A stretch of 49,727 bases of DNA from Bacteroidales bacterium (GCA_031262295.1 JAISIA010000089.1:1-49727); one strand, 5' to 3'; shown: positions 25,249 to 33,975, counted from the stretch's first letter. The notes: a model not told the origin generated them from the sequence alone. Translations and numbers: made by a program.

Positions 25249-26675
25249 TTTCTTAAAAGCATTAAGCCGAAGAAGGTTATAAGACCATTTAATAGGAGTA
25301 ATTCGAAGTCAAAACTATAATTAAACCATGCTTTTGAGTTCAAATTAAGGACAAAACAAATAATTGGTGAAATTATACAAACAATGGGTACAAATTTATC
25401 CTTAACTTTATATTTTGTTATAAGTCCAAAAGCAAACAAACCTAAGAGTGGTCCGTAGGTTATTGAGGCTACCTGATACAAAATATCTATGAGGTGTTCA
25501 TTTTGGTTGTGATAGTAGAATATTATTACTAATACGAATATAGTAGCAAAAAGAAAATGGATAATATGTCTTAGTTTTGTTTTCTTTTTTTCTGAATAAT
25601 CCTCTCTTTTTTCAAGGTTTAGAAAGTCTATACTAAAAGCAGTAGTAAGTGAAGTTAGTGCTCCATCTGCCGAAGGGAACAAAGCAGAGATTAGTCCTAC
25701 TATAAAAATGATTCCAGCTATTGGAGGCAAAAAATTAATTGCTACTGTTGAGAAAAGTTCATCGCCTTTTGCCTGAATCCCCATTTTGTTTGCATATAGG
25801 TAAAGGGCAACTCCCAGAAGAAGAAAAAGGAAATTGACAACAAAAAGTATGATTGCAAATGTTGTCATATTTTTTTGTGCTGAGGAAATGTTCTTACAGC
25901 TAAGGTTTTTTTGCATCATCTCCTGATCTAAGCCTGTCATAGAAATACAAATAAACATTCCACCAATTATTTGTTTCCACCAACAAAGGCGAGAGGAAGA
26001 ATCCGTTACTATTAGTTTTGTATAGTCGCTATTTATCGCCTTAGTAAAAAGTTCAAAAGTTGATAGATTCATGGCTTTTCCTATCATAATAAAACTCATA
26101 ACAAGAGCTATTAGCATACAAGTTGTTTGCAAAGTATCAGTCCATATTATTGTTTTTATACCTCCTTTAAAAGTAAATAATAGAATCAAAAGTAGGAATA
26201 GTGCAACTGTTATTTCAAATGGTATATTCCAATATGAGAATACAAATTCTTGTAATACGAATATTACTATAAACATTCTTAGGGATGCTCCAAGTGTTCT
26301 TGAAAGCAAAAAGAAGAATGAACCTGTTTTATGTGAATAATTCCCAAAACGAGCACCTAAATATTGGTAAATTGATGTAAGATTTAGTCTATAATATGTT
26401 GGCATTAGAACAAAGGCAATAACCATATAGCCAAGGAAGAAGCCAAAAACTGTAAGCATATAGGTGAAATATCTTTGATCAACCCAACCCGGAACGCTCA
26501 TAAAGGTGACTCCTGAAAGGGAGGCACCAATCATTCCATAGGCAACAACAAACCAAGGAGAGCGTTTATTGCCTGAGAAAAAAGATTGACTATTTGCTTT
26601 TCTTGATGTGAAATAAGTGATAAGAAAAAGCAATAGTGTGTATATTATAAAAACAAAAAATATAACTTTATTCAT
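25230..26675 (-). CDS. Sodium:solute symporter (SSS family)
   Basis: 481 residues from the ATG at 26675; a TTG-like longer frame to 26735 has no membrane or family support. About 13 hydrophobic segments are present. The N-terminus IIYTLLLFLITYFTSRKANS and then SFFSGNKRSPWFVVAYGMIGASLSGVTFMSVPGW are standard for Bacteroidota members of this family, as are TLGASLRMFIV, TFKGGIKTIIWTD and LISALFPSADGALTSLT. It probably imports a solute with Na+ across the inner membrane; the substrate (sugar, sialate, or other) cannot be told. Its last six residues (KSATDL) and stop are encoded by the repeat palindrome at 25214-25248. Confidence 0.9.
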   Translation of the reverse strand: MNKVIFFVFIIYTLLLFLITYFTSRKANSQSFFSGNKRSPWFVVAYGMIGASLSGVTFMSVPGWVDQRYFTYMLTVFGFFLGYMVIAFVLMPTYYRLNLTSIYQYLGARFGNYSHKTGSFFFLLSRTLGASLRMFIVIFVLQEFVFSYWNIPFEITVALFLLLILLFTFKGGIKTIIWTDTLQTTCMLIALVMSFIMIGKAMNLSTFELFTKAINSDYTKLIVTDSSSRLCWWKQIIGGMFICISMTGLDQEMMQKNLSCKNISSAQKNMTTFAIILFVVNFLFLLLGVALYLYANKMGIQAKGDELFSTVAINFLPPIAGIIFIVGLISALFPSADGALTSLTTAFSIDFLNLEKREDYSEKKKTKLRHIIHFLFATIFVLVIIFYYHNQNEHLIDILYQVASITYGPLLGLFAFGLITKYKVKDKFVPIVCIISPIICFVLNLNSKAWFNYSFDFELLLLNGLITFFGLMLLRKSATDL

Positions 26676-26694
26676 AAAAAATAAAAAGACTTTG

Positions 26695-26702
26695 TATCTT
26701 TG
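26695..26702 (+). promoter_or_regulatory. -7 promoter element for recR
   Basis: TATCTTTG on the plus strand matches the -7 consensus and lies about 69 nt before the recR ATG, in the gap between divergent genes. It makes the upstream in-frame start at 26708 unlikely to be the true one. Confidence 0.5.
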
Positions 26703-26770
26703 TATAATTGTTTTGCTTGTTTTTAGCAGGAACAAAATTAATATTATTTTTTCAAATCATTAATATATTT

Positions 26771-27403
26771 ATGGAATATCCTTCTTTGTTAGTTGAAAAT
26801 GTTGTTGAGGCTCTATCGCATCTTCCTGGTGTGGGGAAGCGTTCTGCTTTGCGTTATGCTCTTTATCTTTTAAAACAACCTCCACAAAAGAGTCAAATCT
26901 TAGCAAATGCAATATTGGATATGAGATTAAATATTAAGTATTGTAAGAAGTGTCATTGTATATCCGATAATGATATATGCTCTATATGTTCTCAAACAAA
27001 AAGAAATCATAAGCAAGTTCTCGTTGTAGAAGACTTAAAAGATGTTATGGCAATTGAAAATACAAGCGAATATAATGGAGTTTATCATATATTACAAGGA
27101 ATAATCTCTCCTATTAATGGAGTTTTTATTGGGGATTTAACAATAGATCATTTAATAGAACGCATAGTTGATGAGGGCATAGAAGAGATAATATTTGGCA
27201 TTCCTACAACTGCTGATGGAGAAATTACATCTCATTATATAAATAATCGCATTTTGGAGAAAAAACCCAATATTATAATAACCCAAATCTCACATGGAGT
27301 ACCCATTGGTGATAATCTTGAATTTGCAGATCAAACAACGATTGCTCGTTCTATTAAAAACAGGATTCCATTTAAAGACTTAACAAAACAAAACGATAAA
27401 TAG
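26771..27403 (+). CDS. recR: Recombination mediator RecR
   Basis: 210 residues from ATG at 26771, chosen because MEYPSLLVENVVEALSHLPG is the canonical RecR start. A helix-hairpin-helix (LPGVGKRSALRYALYLL) is followed by the zinc site CKKCHCISDNDICSIC, a Toprim domain (VLVVEDLKDVMAIENT ... GIPTTADGEITSHYI) and the C-terminal Walker-B-like region. With RecO and RecF it loads RecA at gaps. The SDR gene begins 24 nt downstream, suggesting one transcript. Confidence 0.96.
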   Translation: MEYPSLLVENVVEALSHLPGVGKRSALRYALYLLKQPPQKSQILANAILDMRLNIKYCKKCHCISDNDICSICSQTKRNHKQVLVVEDLKDVMAIENTSEYNGVYHILQGIISPINGVFIGDLTIDHLIERIVDEGIEEIIFGIPTTADGEITSHYINNRILEKKPNIIITQISHGVPIGDNLEFADQTTIARSIKNRIPFKDLTKQNDK

Positions 27404-27427
27404 TAGAAAATAAAAAAAACATAAATT

Positions 27428-28144
27428 ATGAAAAAAGTAGTAATTATTGGAGCATCACAAGGAATTGGAAGGGAGATTGCAAAGCATTATATAAATGATG
27501 GAGCAATTCTTGGTATTGCATCGCGTAAAGAGGAAGCATTAAATACTCTTAGAGAGATTTCACCTCAAAAGGTATTTTGCAAAAAGATTGATGCCTCAAA
27601 ACAAGAGGCTATTTTGCTTTTGGAAGAGTTAATCTCATCTATGGGAGGTATGGATACCTTTATTTATTGTGCTGGGACAGGTTTTGTGAATAAGGAATTA
27701 GATATAGAAAAAGAAATTACAACAATTGGAGTCAATGTTTATGGCTTTACACTCCTAATGGACTATGCCTTTAATTATTTTTCTAAACAAGAAAAAGGTC
27801 ATTTGGCAGTTATAGCATCAGTTGCTGGAATAAGAACTCTTTCAATTTGTCCAGCATATTGCTCTTCTAAGAGATTTAATATAATGTATATGAAAGCTCT
27901 TTCTACTTTGGCAAAGAAAAATAAAAAAGATATACGTTTTACAACGATAATGCCCGGGTTCATAGACACAGCTTTGATAGAGAATGGCTCTTATCCAATG
28001 GTGACATCCTTAGAAAAGGGAGGAAAAGGCATATATATGGCAATAGAAAAAGAAAGACGCAATGCTTTTGTTCCAACCTATTGGGGATTTATTGCATTTT
28101 TTATGCGTTTAATTCCTAATTTTATTTGGAGAAAAATAATATAA
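27428..28144 (+). CDS. Short-chain dehydrogenase/reductase
   Basis: 238 residues. It has IIGASQGIGREIA (5-17) for NAD(P) binding, YCAGTGF at the NNAG position (an atypical version), the catalytic Ser in IASVAG, and Tyr/Lys in YCSSKRF, followed by IMPGFIDTALI. A C-terminal hydrophobic segment (YWGFIAFFMRLIPNFIWRKII) may touch the membrane. The substrate is unknown. The gene sits between recR and a universal stress protein gene and is probably co-transcribed with recR. Confidence 0.85.
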   Translation: MKKVVIIGASQGIGREIAKHYINDGAILGIASRKEEALNTLREISPQKVFCKKIDASKQEAILLLEELISSMGGMDTFIYCAGTGFVNKELDIEKEITTIGVNVYGFTLLMDYAFNYFSKQEKGHLAVIASVAGIRTLSICPAYCSSKRFNIMYMKALSTLAKKNKKDIRFTTIMPGFIDTALIENGSYPMVTSLEKGGKGIYMAIEKERRNAFVPTYWGFIAFFMRLIPNFIWRKII

Positions 28145-28188
28145 AACCTTATTAATTCGTTATATATAATAAATAAATCTTATTTTTT

Positions 28189-29139
28189 ATGCATTTAGAA
28201 ACTATAAATCAAAAAAGACCTGCAATATTAGTACCATACGATTTTGGATTAAAGGCACAGGCTGCTTTAAATGAAGCAATCACTATTACAAAACAATTAG
28301 ACGGAATAATGTATATTCTTTCTGTTGTTAGAAAGGGAGACTTCTTTTCCGAGCTTTTCAGAAAGGAGAACGACAATATAAGGATAATAAATGAGGTTGA
28401 GGAAAAACTAAAAGAGATTACCACTAAGATTAGTAATGAAAATAATATAGAAATAAAGGTTATTGTTGAACAAGGCTCTCCTTTGGAAGTCATACTTTCT
28501 AATGCCTCAACTTTGGATGCTCAATACATCGTTATGGGACAAATAGAAAGCAAATCATCTTTTGATTTGGGACTTTTTGGAACAAGCATAATGCAAATCA
28601 TTGCCCTATCTCCCTGTCCTGTTATGACGGTTTCTGCAAAAAATATAAAACAAGAAGGATTTAAAAATATTGTTTTGCCAATAGATATTACTAAGGCTAC
28701 ATTTGAAAAGATTAATAAAGCTATTCTTTGGGCAAGATATTATAAGGCAAAAATACATTTAATTGGCGTACTTTCAGGAGGCGTTCCTTTAAATGATAGT
28801 AGGTTAAATCTTAAAATGCAGAGAGCTGGATTTATTATTGAAAGAGAAGGCATAGAATACTCTTCTTACATATATCCAAAGACTGATACCCCATTGCAAG
28901 AGGTCATATTAAAACATGCAGAAGAGAATAACGGAGACCTACTTATGATAATGACCCATCAAGAACTTGGAGTTAGGGATACATATATAGGAGCTGTAGC
29001 ACAAAAACTTCTAAGAGAAAGTCCAATTCCTGTACTTTCTTTCACCTCAAAAGCAATTGAACATAAGACATACTTTGTTTCCAATTTCCTACCTTTGGAA
29101 ATATTAAGCAATAAGGATATTGAGCAGTTGAATAATTAA
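28189..29139 (+). CDS. Universal stress protein, two UspA domains
   Basis: 316 residues. The first Usp domain is about 12-155 (ILVPYDFGLKAQAALNEAI, then YIVMGQ) and the second about 164-300 (IVLPIDITKATFEKINKAI, then LLMIMTHQELGVRDTYIGAVAQKLLRESPIPVL). The G-2x-G-9x-G(S/T) ATP-binding pattern is incomplete in both domains (GQIESKSSFDLGLFGTS), so nucleotide binding is uncertain. It is a cytoplasmic stress or signalling protein. A 48-residue membrane protein follows 22 nt downstream. Confidence 0.85.
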   Translation: MHLETINQKRPAILVPYDFGLKAQAALNEAITITKQLDGIMYILSVVRKGDFFSELFRKENDNIRIINEVEEKLKEITTKISNENNIEIKVIVEQGSPLEVILSNASTLDAQYIVMGQIESKSSFDLGLFGTSIMQIIALSPCPVMTVSAKNIKQEGFKNIVLPIDITKATFEKINKAILWARYYKAKIHLIGVLSGGVPLNDSRLNLKMQRAGFIIEREGIEYSSYIYPKTDTPLQEVILKHAEENNGDLLMIMTHQELGVRDTYIGAVAQKLLRESPIPVLSFTSKAIEHKTYFVSNFLPLEILSNKDIEQLNN

Positions 29140-29161
29140 AAATACAATAATAGAATAATAA

Positions 29162-29308
29162 ATGAAAACAATATTATTAATAGCATTAGTTGTTGTAATT
29201 GCAGGATTATTACTATTCTATGTAGTGAAAGAATTTATTAAAACCTACAAGAATGAGCCAGAAAGCAAGGAAATTGTTGATGAATTAGAGGATAAGGATA
29301 GGTTATAG
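29162..29308 (+). CDS. Small single-pass membrane protein
   Basis: 48 residues: a hydrophobic segment (about 3-21, TILLIALVVVIAGLLLFYV) followed by a charged tail rich in Glu, Asp and Lys (NEPESKEIVDELEDKDRL). The frame is open from a good ATG 22 nt after the universal stress protein gene, same strand, with codon use like its neighbours. It is too short for most gene callers. A small inner-membrane protein, N-out or N-in, without known function is the best description. Confidence 0.6.
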   Translation: MKTILLIALVVVIAGLLLFYVVKEFIKTYKNEPESKEIVDELEDKDRL

Positions 29309-29366
29309 TAAATTTTATTTCATTAAAATAGAGTATATACATTAGTAAAATTAATAAAAAACGAAA

Positions 29367-30329
29367 TTGTTTCTAAATAATATCCCTTCTTTTCCACTTA
29401 TACTTTCCCCAATGGAGGCTGTGACTAATCATACTTTTAGAATGATTTGCAAAAAATGGGGATGTGATATTGTAATTACAGAATTTATTGCATCCGATGC
29501 TTTGATTAGAAATATAGAACAAAGCACAAGGAAGATGCTTTTCAAAGAAGAGGAGCGTCCTTTGGGAATACAGATATTTGGTTCTGATGAAAAGACTTTG
29601 GTTTCTGCTGCCTTAGTTGCACAAGAGAGGAATCCAGACTTTATAGATATAAATTGGGGATGCCCTGTTAAGAAGGTAGCACAAAAAGGTGCAGGAAGCG
29701 GAATATTAAACGATATTCCCAAGATGATTTCTCTTACAAGTGCTGTTGTAAAACACACAAAACTACCCATCACAGTAAAGACTCGTTTGGGTTATTCTGA
29801 AAATAATAAACCCATAGTTGAAATAGCAAAACAATTACAAGATGTTGGAATATCTGCATTGAGCATTCACGGAAGGACAAAGCAACAATGTTATAAGGGA
29901 AATGCTGATTGGACACTAATAGGTCAAGTAAAAAATGATCCATATATAAAAATTCCTATATTTGGTAATGGAGATATTTCTTCCCCACAAATGGCTTTGG
30001 AGTATAAAAACAGGTATAATGTAGATGGAATACTTATTGGCAGGGCTGCAATAGGGAATCCCTTTATATTTAAACAAACAAAACAACTATTAAATAATGA
30101 AGAAATAAGTCCAATTACAATGGAACAAAGAGTAGAGACTTGTAAGGAGCACTTAGATGGTTTAATTTCTTTTTGTGGAGAAAAAAGAGGAATTTTGGAA
30201 ATGAGAAAAAACTACGGAGGATATTTTAGAAATATTCCCGATTTTAAGTCTTATAGAATAAGACTCGTCACTCTAAATGACTATGACCAAATTATAAATA
30301 CTCTAAATGAAGTTTTAGAAAGGTTTTAG
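29367..30329 (+). CDS. dus: tRNA-dihydrouridine synthase
   Basis: 320 residues. It has PLILSPMEAVTNHTFR (10-25) for FMN binding, IQIFGSD, the catalytic Cys99 in INWGCPVKKV, TVKTRLGY, SIHGRTKQQ and IGRAAIGNPFIF. It reduces specific uridines in tRNA to dihydrouridine with NAD(P)H and FMN; it is DusB-like in motif pattern. The only in-frame start that keeps the FMN motif is TTG at 29367: an in-frame stop lies at 29355, and the first ATG (29412) would remove part of the FMN site. It has a 58-nt gap after the small membrane protein gene. Confidence 0.92.
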   Translation: MFLNNIPSFPLILSPMEAVTNHTFRMICKKWGCDIVITEFIASDALIRNIEQSTRKMLFKEEERPLGIQIFGSDEKTLVSAALVAQERNPDFIDINWGCPVKKVAQKGAGSGILNDIPKMISLTSAVVKHTKLPITVKTRLGYSENNKPIVEIAKQLQDVGISALSIHGRTKQQCYKGNADWTLIGQVKNDPYIKIPIFGNGDISSPQMALEYKNRYNVDGILIGRAAIGNPFIFKQTKQLLNNEEISPITMEQRVETCKEHLDGLISFCGEKRGILEMRKNYGGYFRNIPDFKSYRIRLVTLNDYDQIINTLNEVLERF

Positions 30330-30350
30330 TTTAGTTTTTTTTATTAAAAA

Positions 30351-30905
30351 CTATTTCTTCTTTAATGCTTTTCTATAAGTTATAATTCCTTTTTCACTAT
30401 CATATATTTCAATTAGTGGAGTATTTTCAGCATAATTATTATTTAATAGGTATTCTTCTATCTTTGGATAAACCCTCCTCTTTCCTATTATTGAAGAAAA
30501 GTAGCCTCTATATGGAAATTCTATTACTAAGTATTCTCGTTTTGGAATAGTTTTCAACTCAAAAGTTTTTGATGCTTGCTCCAAACGATTATGGCTAACA
30601 TCCTCTGCAAGACATCCTACATCAGCTTTTAAATTTGATGCTTCATCTTCTTGATTGTTATAGTAAATTACTACTTTTTTATAGTTGGTTATATCATATT
30701 CGCTTGAAAGTTCTTCTGCTATTGAATTAGAAAGCTCTCCTACTGCAGAAATATCTCCTTTCAAAGGCTTAGAAATTATCTTTTCTCCTCCATAATTAAG
30801 CGTTTTTATCTCTATTTTATTAAATCCTCCAAAGTAGGCATACAATCCTGCAAATATTATTGCAAGAGTAATTATCCAAATAATTATTTTTTTCACCGAA
30901 CTCAT
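30351..30905 (-). CDS. Membrane-anchored GyrI-like (effector-binding) domain protein
   Basis: 184 residues. An N-terminal membrane segment (about 5-24) is followed by a soluble domain whose order fits the SHS2/GyrI-like fold: IEIKTLNYGGEKIISKPLKGD, a charged helix, VVIYYNNQ, CLAEDV, a late YLVIEFPYRGYFSSIIGKRRVYPKIEEYL and PLIEIYD. Such domains bind small hydrophobic molecules and are found in AraC-type regulators, but also alone. The domain faces either cytoplasm or periplasm; the anchor suggests periplasm. A TATCTTTG box at 30948-30941 precedes it. The fold assignment is moderate, function unknown. Confidence 0.6.
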   Translation of the reverse strand: MSSVKKIIIWIITLAIIFAGLYAYFGGFNKIEIKTLNYGGEKIISKPLKGDISAVGELSNSIAEELSSEYDITNYKKVVIYYNNQEDEASNLKADVGCLAEDVSHNRLEQASKTFELKTIPKREYLVIEFPYRGYFSSIIGKRRVYPKIEEYLLNNNYAENTPLIEIYDSEKGIITYRKALKKK

Positions 30906-30940
30906 AAAATCATTTTTTGTAATTAACTAAATCTCGGGAG

Positions 30941-30948
30941 CAAAGATA
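30941..30948 (-). promoter_or_regulatory. -7 promoter element for the GyrI-like gene
   Basis: TATCTTTG on the minus strand, about 36 nt before the ATG. Confidence 0.5.
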
Positions 30949-31006
30949 ATAAAAAAATAATAAATTCCATATCTTACATATATTTTATTAGGACTTTACA
31001 CCTATT

Positions 31007-31030
31007 TTTTTTGCCGCTATCGGCAAAAAA
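31007..31030. promoter_or_regulatory. Palindromic operator overlapping the fic promoter
   Basis: Perfect 10-bp arms TTTTTTGCCG and CGGCAAAAAA with a 4-nt centre. The left arm contains the TTTG (31010-31013) that serves as -33 element, so a bound protein would block the promoter. A third half-site TTTTTTGCCG occurs at 31058-31067, between the predicted transcription start and the ATG. Confidence 0.7.
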
Positions 31031-31041
31031 CACTAATTTTG
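31010..31041 (+). promoter_or_regulatory. Promoter of the fic/HTH gene
   Basis: TTTG at 31010-31013, exactly 20 nt, then TAATTTTG at 31034-31041: a full match to the Bacteroidetes promoter. The ATG is 39 nt after the -7 box. Confidence 0.7.
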
Positions 31042-31080
31042 TTCCCTATTTTAATAGTTTTTTGCCGATAATTATAATTT

Positions 31081-31968
31081 ATGAAATATATATCATCAAG
31101 TCAATATGCCGCAAAGAATGGTATCTCAGAAAGAAGTGTAAGGAATTATTGTGCCTTAGGAAAGATTGAAGGAGCATTTCTTAATGGTGGGACTTGGAAT
31201 ATACCAGAGGATGCCCCCCTACCCTTAAAACAAGGAGGCAAAAAGAAGGTTTCGCCTCTGCTTTTAGCTTTGCGTAGGGAGAAAAGTTCCTCTCTAAGAG
31301 GAGGGATTTATCATAGAACTCAAATAGAACTTACATACAATTCCAATCATATAGAAGGAAGTTGTCTAACAAAGGAAGAAACTCGCTATATTTTTGAGAC
31401 AAACACAATAGGCATTAGGGAAAACAGCCTAAATGTGGATGATATTATAGAAACCATTAATCATTTTCGTTGTATTGACTTAGTAATTGACCAAGCTGAA
31501 AACAAGATTTCAGAAAACTTTATTAAGCAATTGCATCTTATATTAAAAAGTGGCACATCCGATAGTAGTAAGAATTGGTTTGCTGTTGGAAGTTATAAGA
31601 AACTACCTAATGAAGTTGGAGGGATGGAAACGACTCCTCCAAAAGAAGTTCATAAACAAATGAAAGCTCTACTTGAACAATACAATAGAATAAAGGAAAA
31701 AAACCTTGAAGATATTCTTTCCTTTCATGAAAGATTTGAAAAAATACATCCCTTTCAAGATGGAAACGGAAGAGTTGGACGATTAATTATGTTTAAGGAA
31801 TGCTTATCTAATGGAATAGTTCCCTTTATTATTAGTGATGATTTAAAGATGTTTTACTATCGTGGCTTACAAAATTGGCAAAATATTAAAGAATATTTAA
31901 TGGATACCTGCCTTACGGCACAAGATAATTATAAAACAATTTTAGATTATTTTCAAATCAAATACTAA
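31081..31968 (+). CDS. Fic family AMP-transferase with N-terminal HTH
   Basis: 295 residues. Residues 1-45 look like a winged or excisionase-type helix-turn-helix (SSQYAAKNGISERSVRNYC, then GTWNIP). The Fic domain follows with the complete active motif HPFQDGNGRVGR (223-234). Residues 88-93 are SNHIEG, matching the auto-inhibitory motif (S/T)xxxE(G/N) placed N-terminal to the Fic core, as in class II Fic proteins, so the enzyme is probably self-restrained. Fic enzymes usually transfer AMP from ATP to a hydroxyl side chain of a target protein. The gene has its own promoter with an operator-like palindrome, which suggests autoregulation. No antitoxin partner gene is next to it. Confidence 0.92.
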   Translation: MKYISSSQYAAKNGISERSVRNYCALGKIEGAFLNGGTWNIPEDAPLPLKQGGKKKVSPLLLALRREKSSSLRGGIYHRTQIELTYNSNHIEGSCLTKEETRYIFETNTIGIRENSLNVDDIIETINHFRCIDLVIDQAENKISENFIKQLHLILKSGTSDSSKNWFAVGSYKKLPNEVGGMETTPPKEVHKQMKALLEQYNRIKEKNLEDILSFHERFEKIHPFQDGNGRVGRLIMFKECLSNGIVPFIISDDLKMFYYRGLQNWQNIKEYLMDTCLTAQDNYKTILDYFQIKY

Positions 31969-32150
31969 TACCTATATTTTTTATTCCTCTTATGCCTTTT
32001 CCTATAAGACTTCTCTTTAAAACATAACCTCAAAATATTAAAATATCATAATTATTTAACATTTCACCCCCTATTTTTTACCCCATTTTTAACACTTTAG
32101 CAAATAATTTTGCCAAAATTTAACATTTTTTAACATTTCATTCATTTTTT

Positions 32151-32183
32151 GTCGGCAACCGACCTTTGTTTTTCCTAACGAAA
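32151..32183 (-). repeat. Double-hairpin palindromic element
   Basis: On the minus strand TTC-GTTA-GGA, a spacer, then GTCGG-TTG-CCGAC. It sits within copy B at a place where copy A has no such element. Confidence 0.8.
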
Positions 32184-32285
32184 TTTCAGCTTTTCAAATT
32201 ATTAATTATCAATATAATTCAAGCAAACTTCAATCCATTTTTCTAAATTTTTTATTAAAAAAACCAAAATCTAATTTTTAAAGAA

Positions 32286-32390
32286 AAAAACGAAGAAAAA
32301 TTCAAATAAAACGCTGTTTTATTTTGCTAAAACGAAGAAATAATTTGCTAAAACCTCGTTTTAATTTTCTAAAACGAAGATTTATTTAAG
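32286..32390 (+). repeat. 21-bp tandem repeat array, 5 units (in copy B)
   Basis: Five consecutive 21-nt units: a diverged one, GCTG variant, standard GAAG, a CCTCG variant (TAAAACCTCG then TTTTAATTTTC) and a GAAG/ATTTATTT unit. The order of variants matches the reversed array in copy C. Confidence 0.9.
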
Positions 32391-32492
32391 AGCAACACGC
32401 TAATAATTAGATAATTATTTTATAAATAAAAATGAAAATAAATTTTTGGGGAAATATTATGTTTTTTGCCTTAAAAAGAAACTTTGTTTCGG

Positions 32493-32524
32493 CAAAGATA
32501 TAAAATTATTTTCAAAAAAGCAAA
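32493..32524 (-). promoter_or_regulatory. Conserved promoter of composite repeat B
   Basis: On the minus strand TTTG (32524-32521), 20 nt, TATCTTTG (32500-32493). Flanks CCCATTTG and CTTTGCCG are shared with copy C, while the 20-nt spacer differs. Confidence 0.65.
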
Positions 32525-32551
32525 TGGGAAATTTCAGTTTTGAAATTTTGA

Positions 32552-32581
32552 ATTTAACATTTGAAGGAAAAAATGTTAAAT
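32552..32581. repeat. AT-only inverted repeat upstream of the copy B promoter
   Basis: Arms ATTTAACATTT and AAATGTTAAAT with an 8-nt loop, as in copies A and C. Confidence 0.75.
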
Positions 32582-32682
32582 ATTTTCTTTTTGTGATTTT
32601 TTTTAAAAGCAATATAATGATTAAGTATTATAAGATAGCAAATTAAACTTATTCTTTTTTTTGTGTATTTTGATTAATTTAT

Positions 32683-33975
32683 TTATTTTTCAATAACGAT
32701 ATTATCTCTACTTATTAAGGTGTTTTGTATTGTATTTACATAATAAGGATTGTATTTATCTGTGACTTTTATGTAGTTATCTGTAAAACCGAAAAACATT
32801 CCTTCTTTTTTATCACTTTCCCAAAGAATCTCTCTTTTTGTTCCAATGAACCTATTGTAGAAGTCTTTTTTCTTCTTTAAAGAAACCTCTTGCATAATAT
32901 GGCTTCTTTCTCTTCTTAGATTTATTGGAACTTTTCCATCCATTTTTATTGCTAATGTATTGGGGCGTTCTGAAAAGGTAAAAACATGAAGAAAGGAAAG
33001 AGGCAGTGAGGAAATAAAGTTTATACTTTCAAGAAATTCTTCTTCACTCTCGCCATTAAAACCTACAATAACATCTGCTGCAATAAAGGCATAAGGCATT
33101 ATTTTATGAATATAGTTTATCTTATTTTCAAAAAGTTTTCTATCGTAACGGCGATTCATTTTCCTTAATAAACTATCTGTTCCTCCTTGAAGGGGTATAT
33201 GAAAATGAGGCATAAAACTACGAGAATCCTTAACAAAGTTTATTATATCCTCTGTTAGCAAATTGGGTTCTATGCTTGATATTCTAAATCTTTTTATTTG
33301 TTCAATTGTATCTAATTTTTTTATTAATGAAAAAAAGTCTTCATTTACTCCTTTTCCGAAATCGCCAATATTAACTCCTGTTAGGACAATTTCTTTTACA
33401 TTATTTTCACTTAGTTTTAAGGCATTATTATAAGCCTCTTCTATTGTAGAAGAACGGGAACGACCTCTTGCAAAGGGAATAGTGCAATAAGAACAAAAAT
33501 AATCGCAACCATCTTGGATTTTTAAGAAGCTACGCGTGCGATCATTTACTGAATAGGAGGAAACAAATCTTTTTTCCTTGCTAATATCCTCTACTTTATC
33601 AATAACATTATTTTCTTTTTCACCTTTCTTATTATCATTTTCTTTATTTATAAAGTCTAATAGAAGATGTTTATTTGTGTTTCCAAGAACAATATTTACG
33701 CCTTTAATATTTTTTATCTCTTCGGCGTGAATTTGAGCAAAGCATCCAATAACTGCAATTGTTGCTTTGGGATTTATTTTACTGCAATTATGTATTGCAT
33801 TCCTGCATTTCTTTTCTGCAACAAGTGTAACAGAGCAAGTGTTTATTACATATACATCGGCAAATTCCTTAAAAGGAACAATCTCATAGCCATTATCCAA
33901 AAATGTTTTGCTAATTGAGGAAGTTTCTGAAAAGTTTAACTTGCATCCTAAGGTGTGAAAGGCAACTTTTTTCAT
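32683..33975 (-). CDS. mtaB: tRNA ms2t6A methylthiotransferase MtaB
   Basis: 430 residues. The N-terminal UPF0004 domain has the three cluster cysteines (LGCKLN, NTCSV, IGCFAQ). The radical-SAM cluster motif is CDYFCSYC (about 154-161), followed by ARGRSRS, typical of the MtaB group rather than MiaB or RimO, and a C-terminal TRAM-like region. It adds a methylthio group to t6A37 of tRNA, making ms2t6A; TsaD, which helps make t6A, is encoded at 19.7 kb. It is the last gene of the operon pepA-pdxA-ligA-mtaB, starting 29 nt after ligA. Confidence 0.93.
   Translation of the reverse strand: MKKVAFHTLGCKLNFSETSSISKTFLDNGYEIVPFKEFADVYVINTCSVTLVAEKKCRNAIHNCSKINPKATIAVIGCFAQIHAEEIKNIKGVNIVLGNTNKHLLLDFINKENDNKKGEKENNVIDKVEDISKEKRFVSSYSVNDRTRSFLKIQDGCDYFCSYCTIPFARGRSRSSTIEEAYNNALKLSENNVKEIVLTGVNIGDFGKGVNEDFFSLIKKLDTIEQIKRFRISSIEPNLLTEDIINFVKDSRSFMPHFHIPLQGGTDSLLRKMNRRYDRKLFENKINYIHKIMPYAFIAADVIVGFNGESEEEFLESINFISSLPLSFLHVFTFSERPNTLAIKMDGKVPINLRRERSHIMQEVSLKKKKDFYNRFIGTKREILWESDKKEGMFFGFTDNYIKVTDKYNPYYVNTIQNTLISRDNIVIEK

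Larger units (their letters stand above)
32015..32600 (-). repeat. Composite intergenic repeat, copy B
   Basis: Same module order as copy A: a TTAACATTT-rich block, a palindrome (32151-32183), CAATCCATTTTTCTAAATTT, a 21-bp array (32286-32390), a promoter on the minus strand (32524-32493) and the inverted repeat (32552-32581). It fills the gap between the convergent fic and mtaB genes. The 66-residue plus-strand frame at 32446-32646 crosses these modules and is not a gene. Sequence at 32601-32682 is plain AT-rich DNA. Confidence 0.8.

Noticed and set aside
29412-30329. Dus starting at the first ATG
   Set aside because: It would cut the FMN-binding N-terminus; the TTG at 29367 restores the expected start and no other start is in frame after the upstream stop.
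32446-32646. Plus-strand 66-residue open frame
   Set aside because: It lies on the opposite strand of the same repeat module as the frame in copy A and is not conserved as protein; it is a by-product of the repeat.
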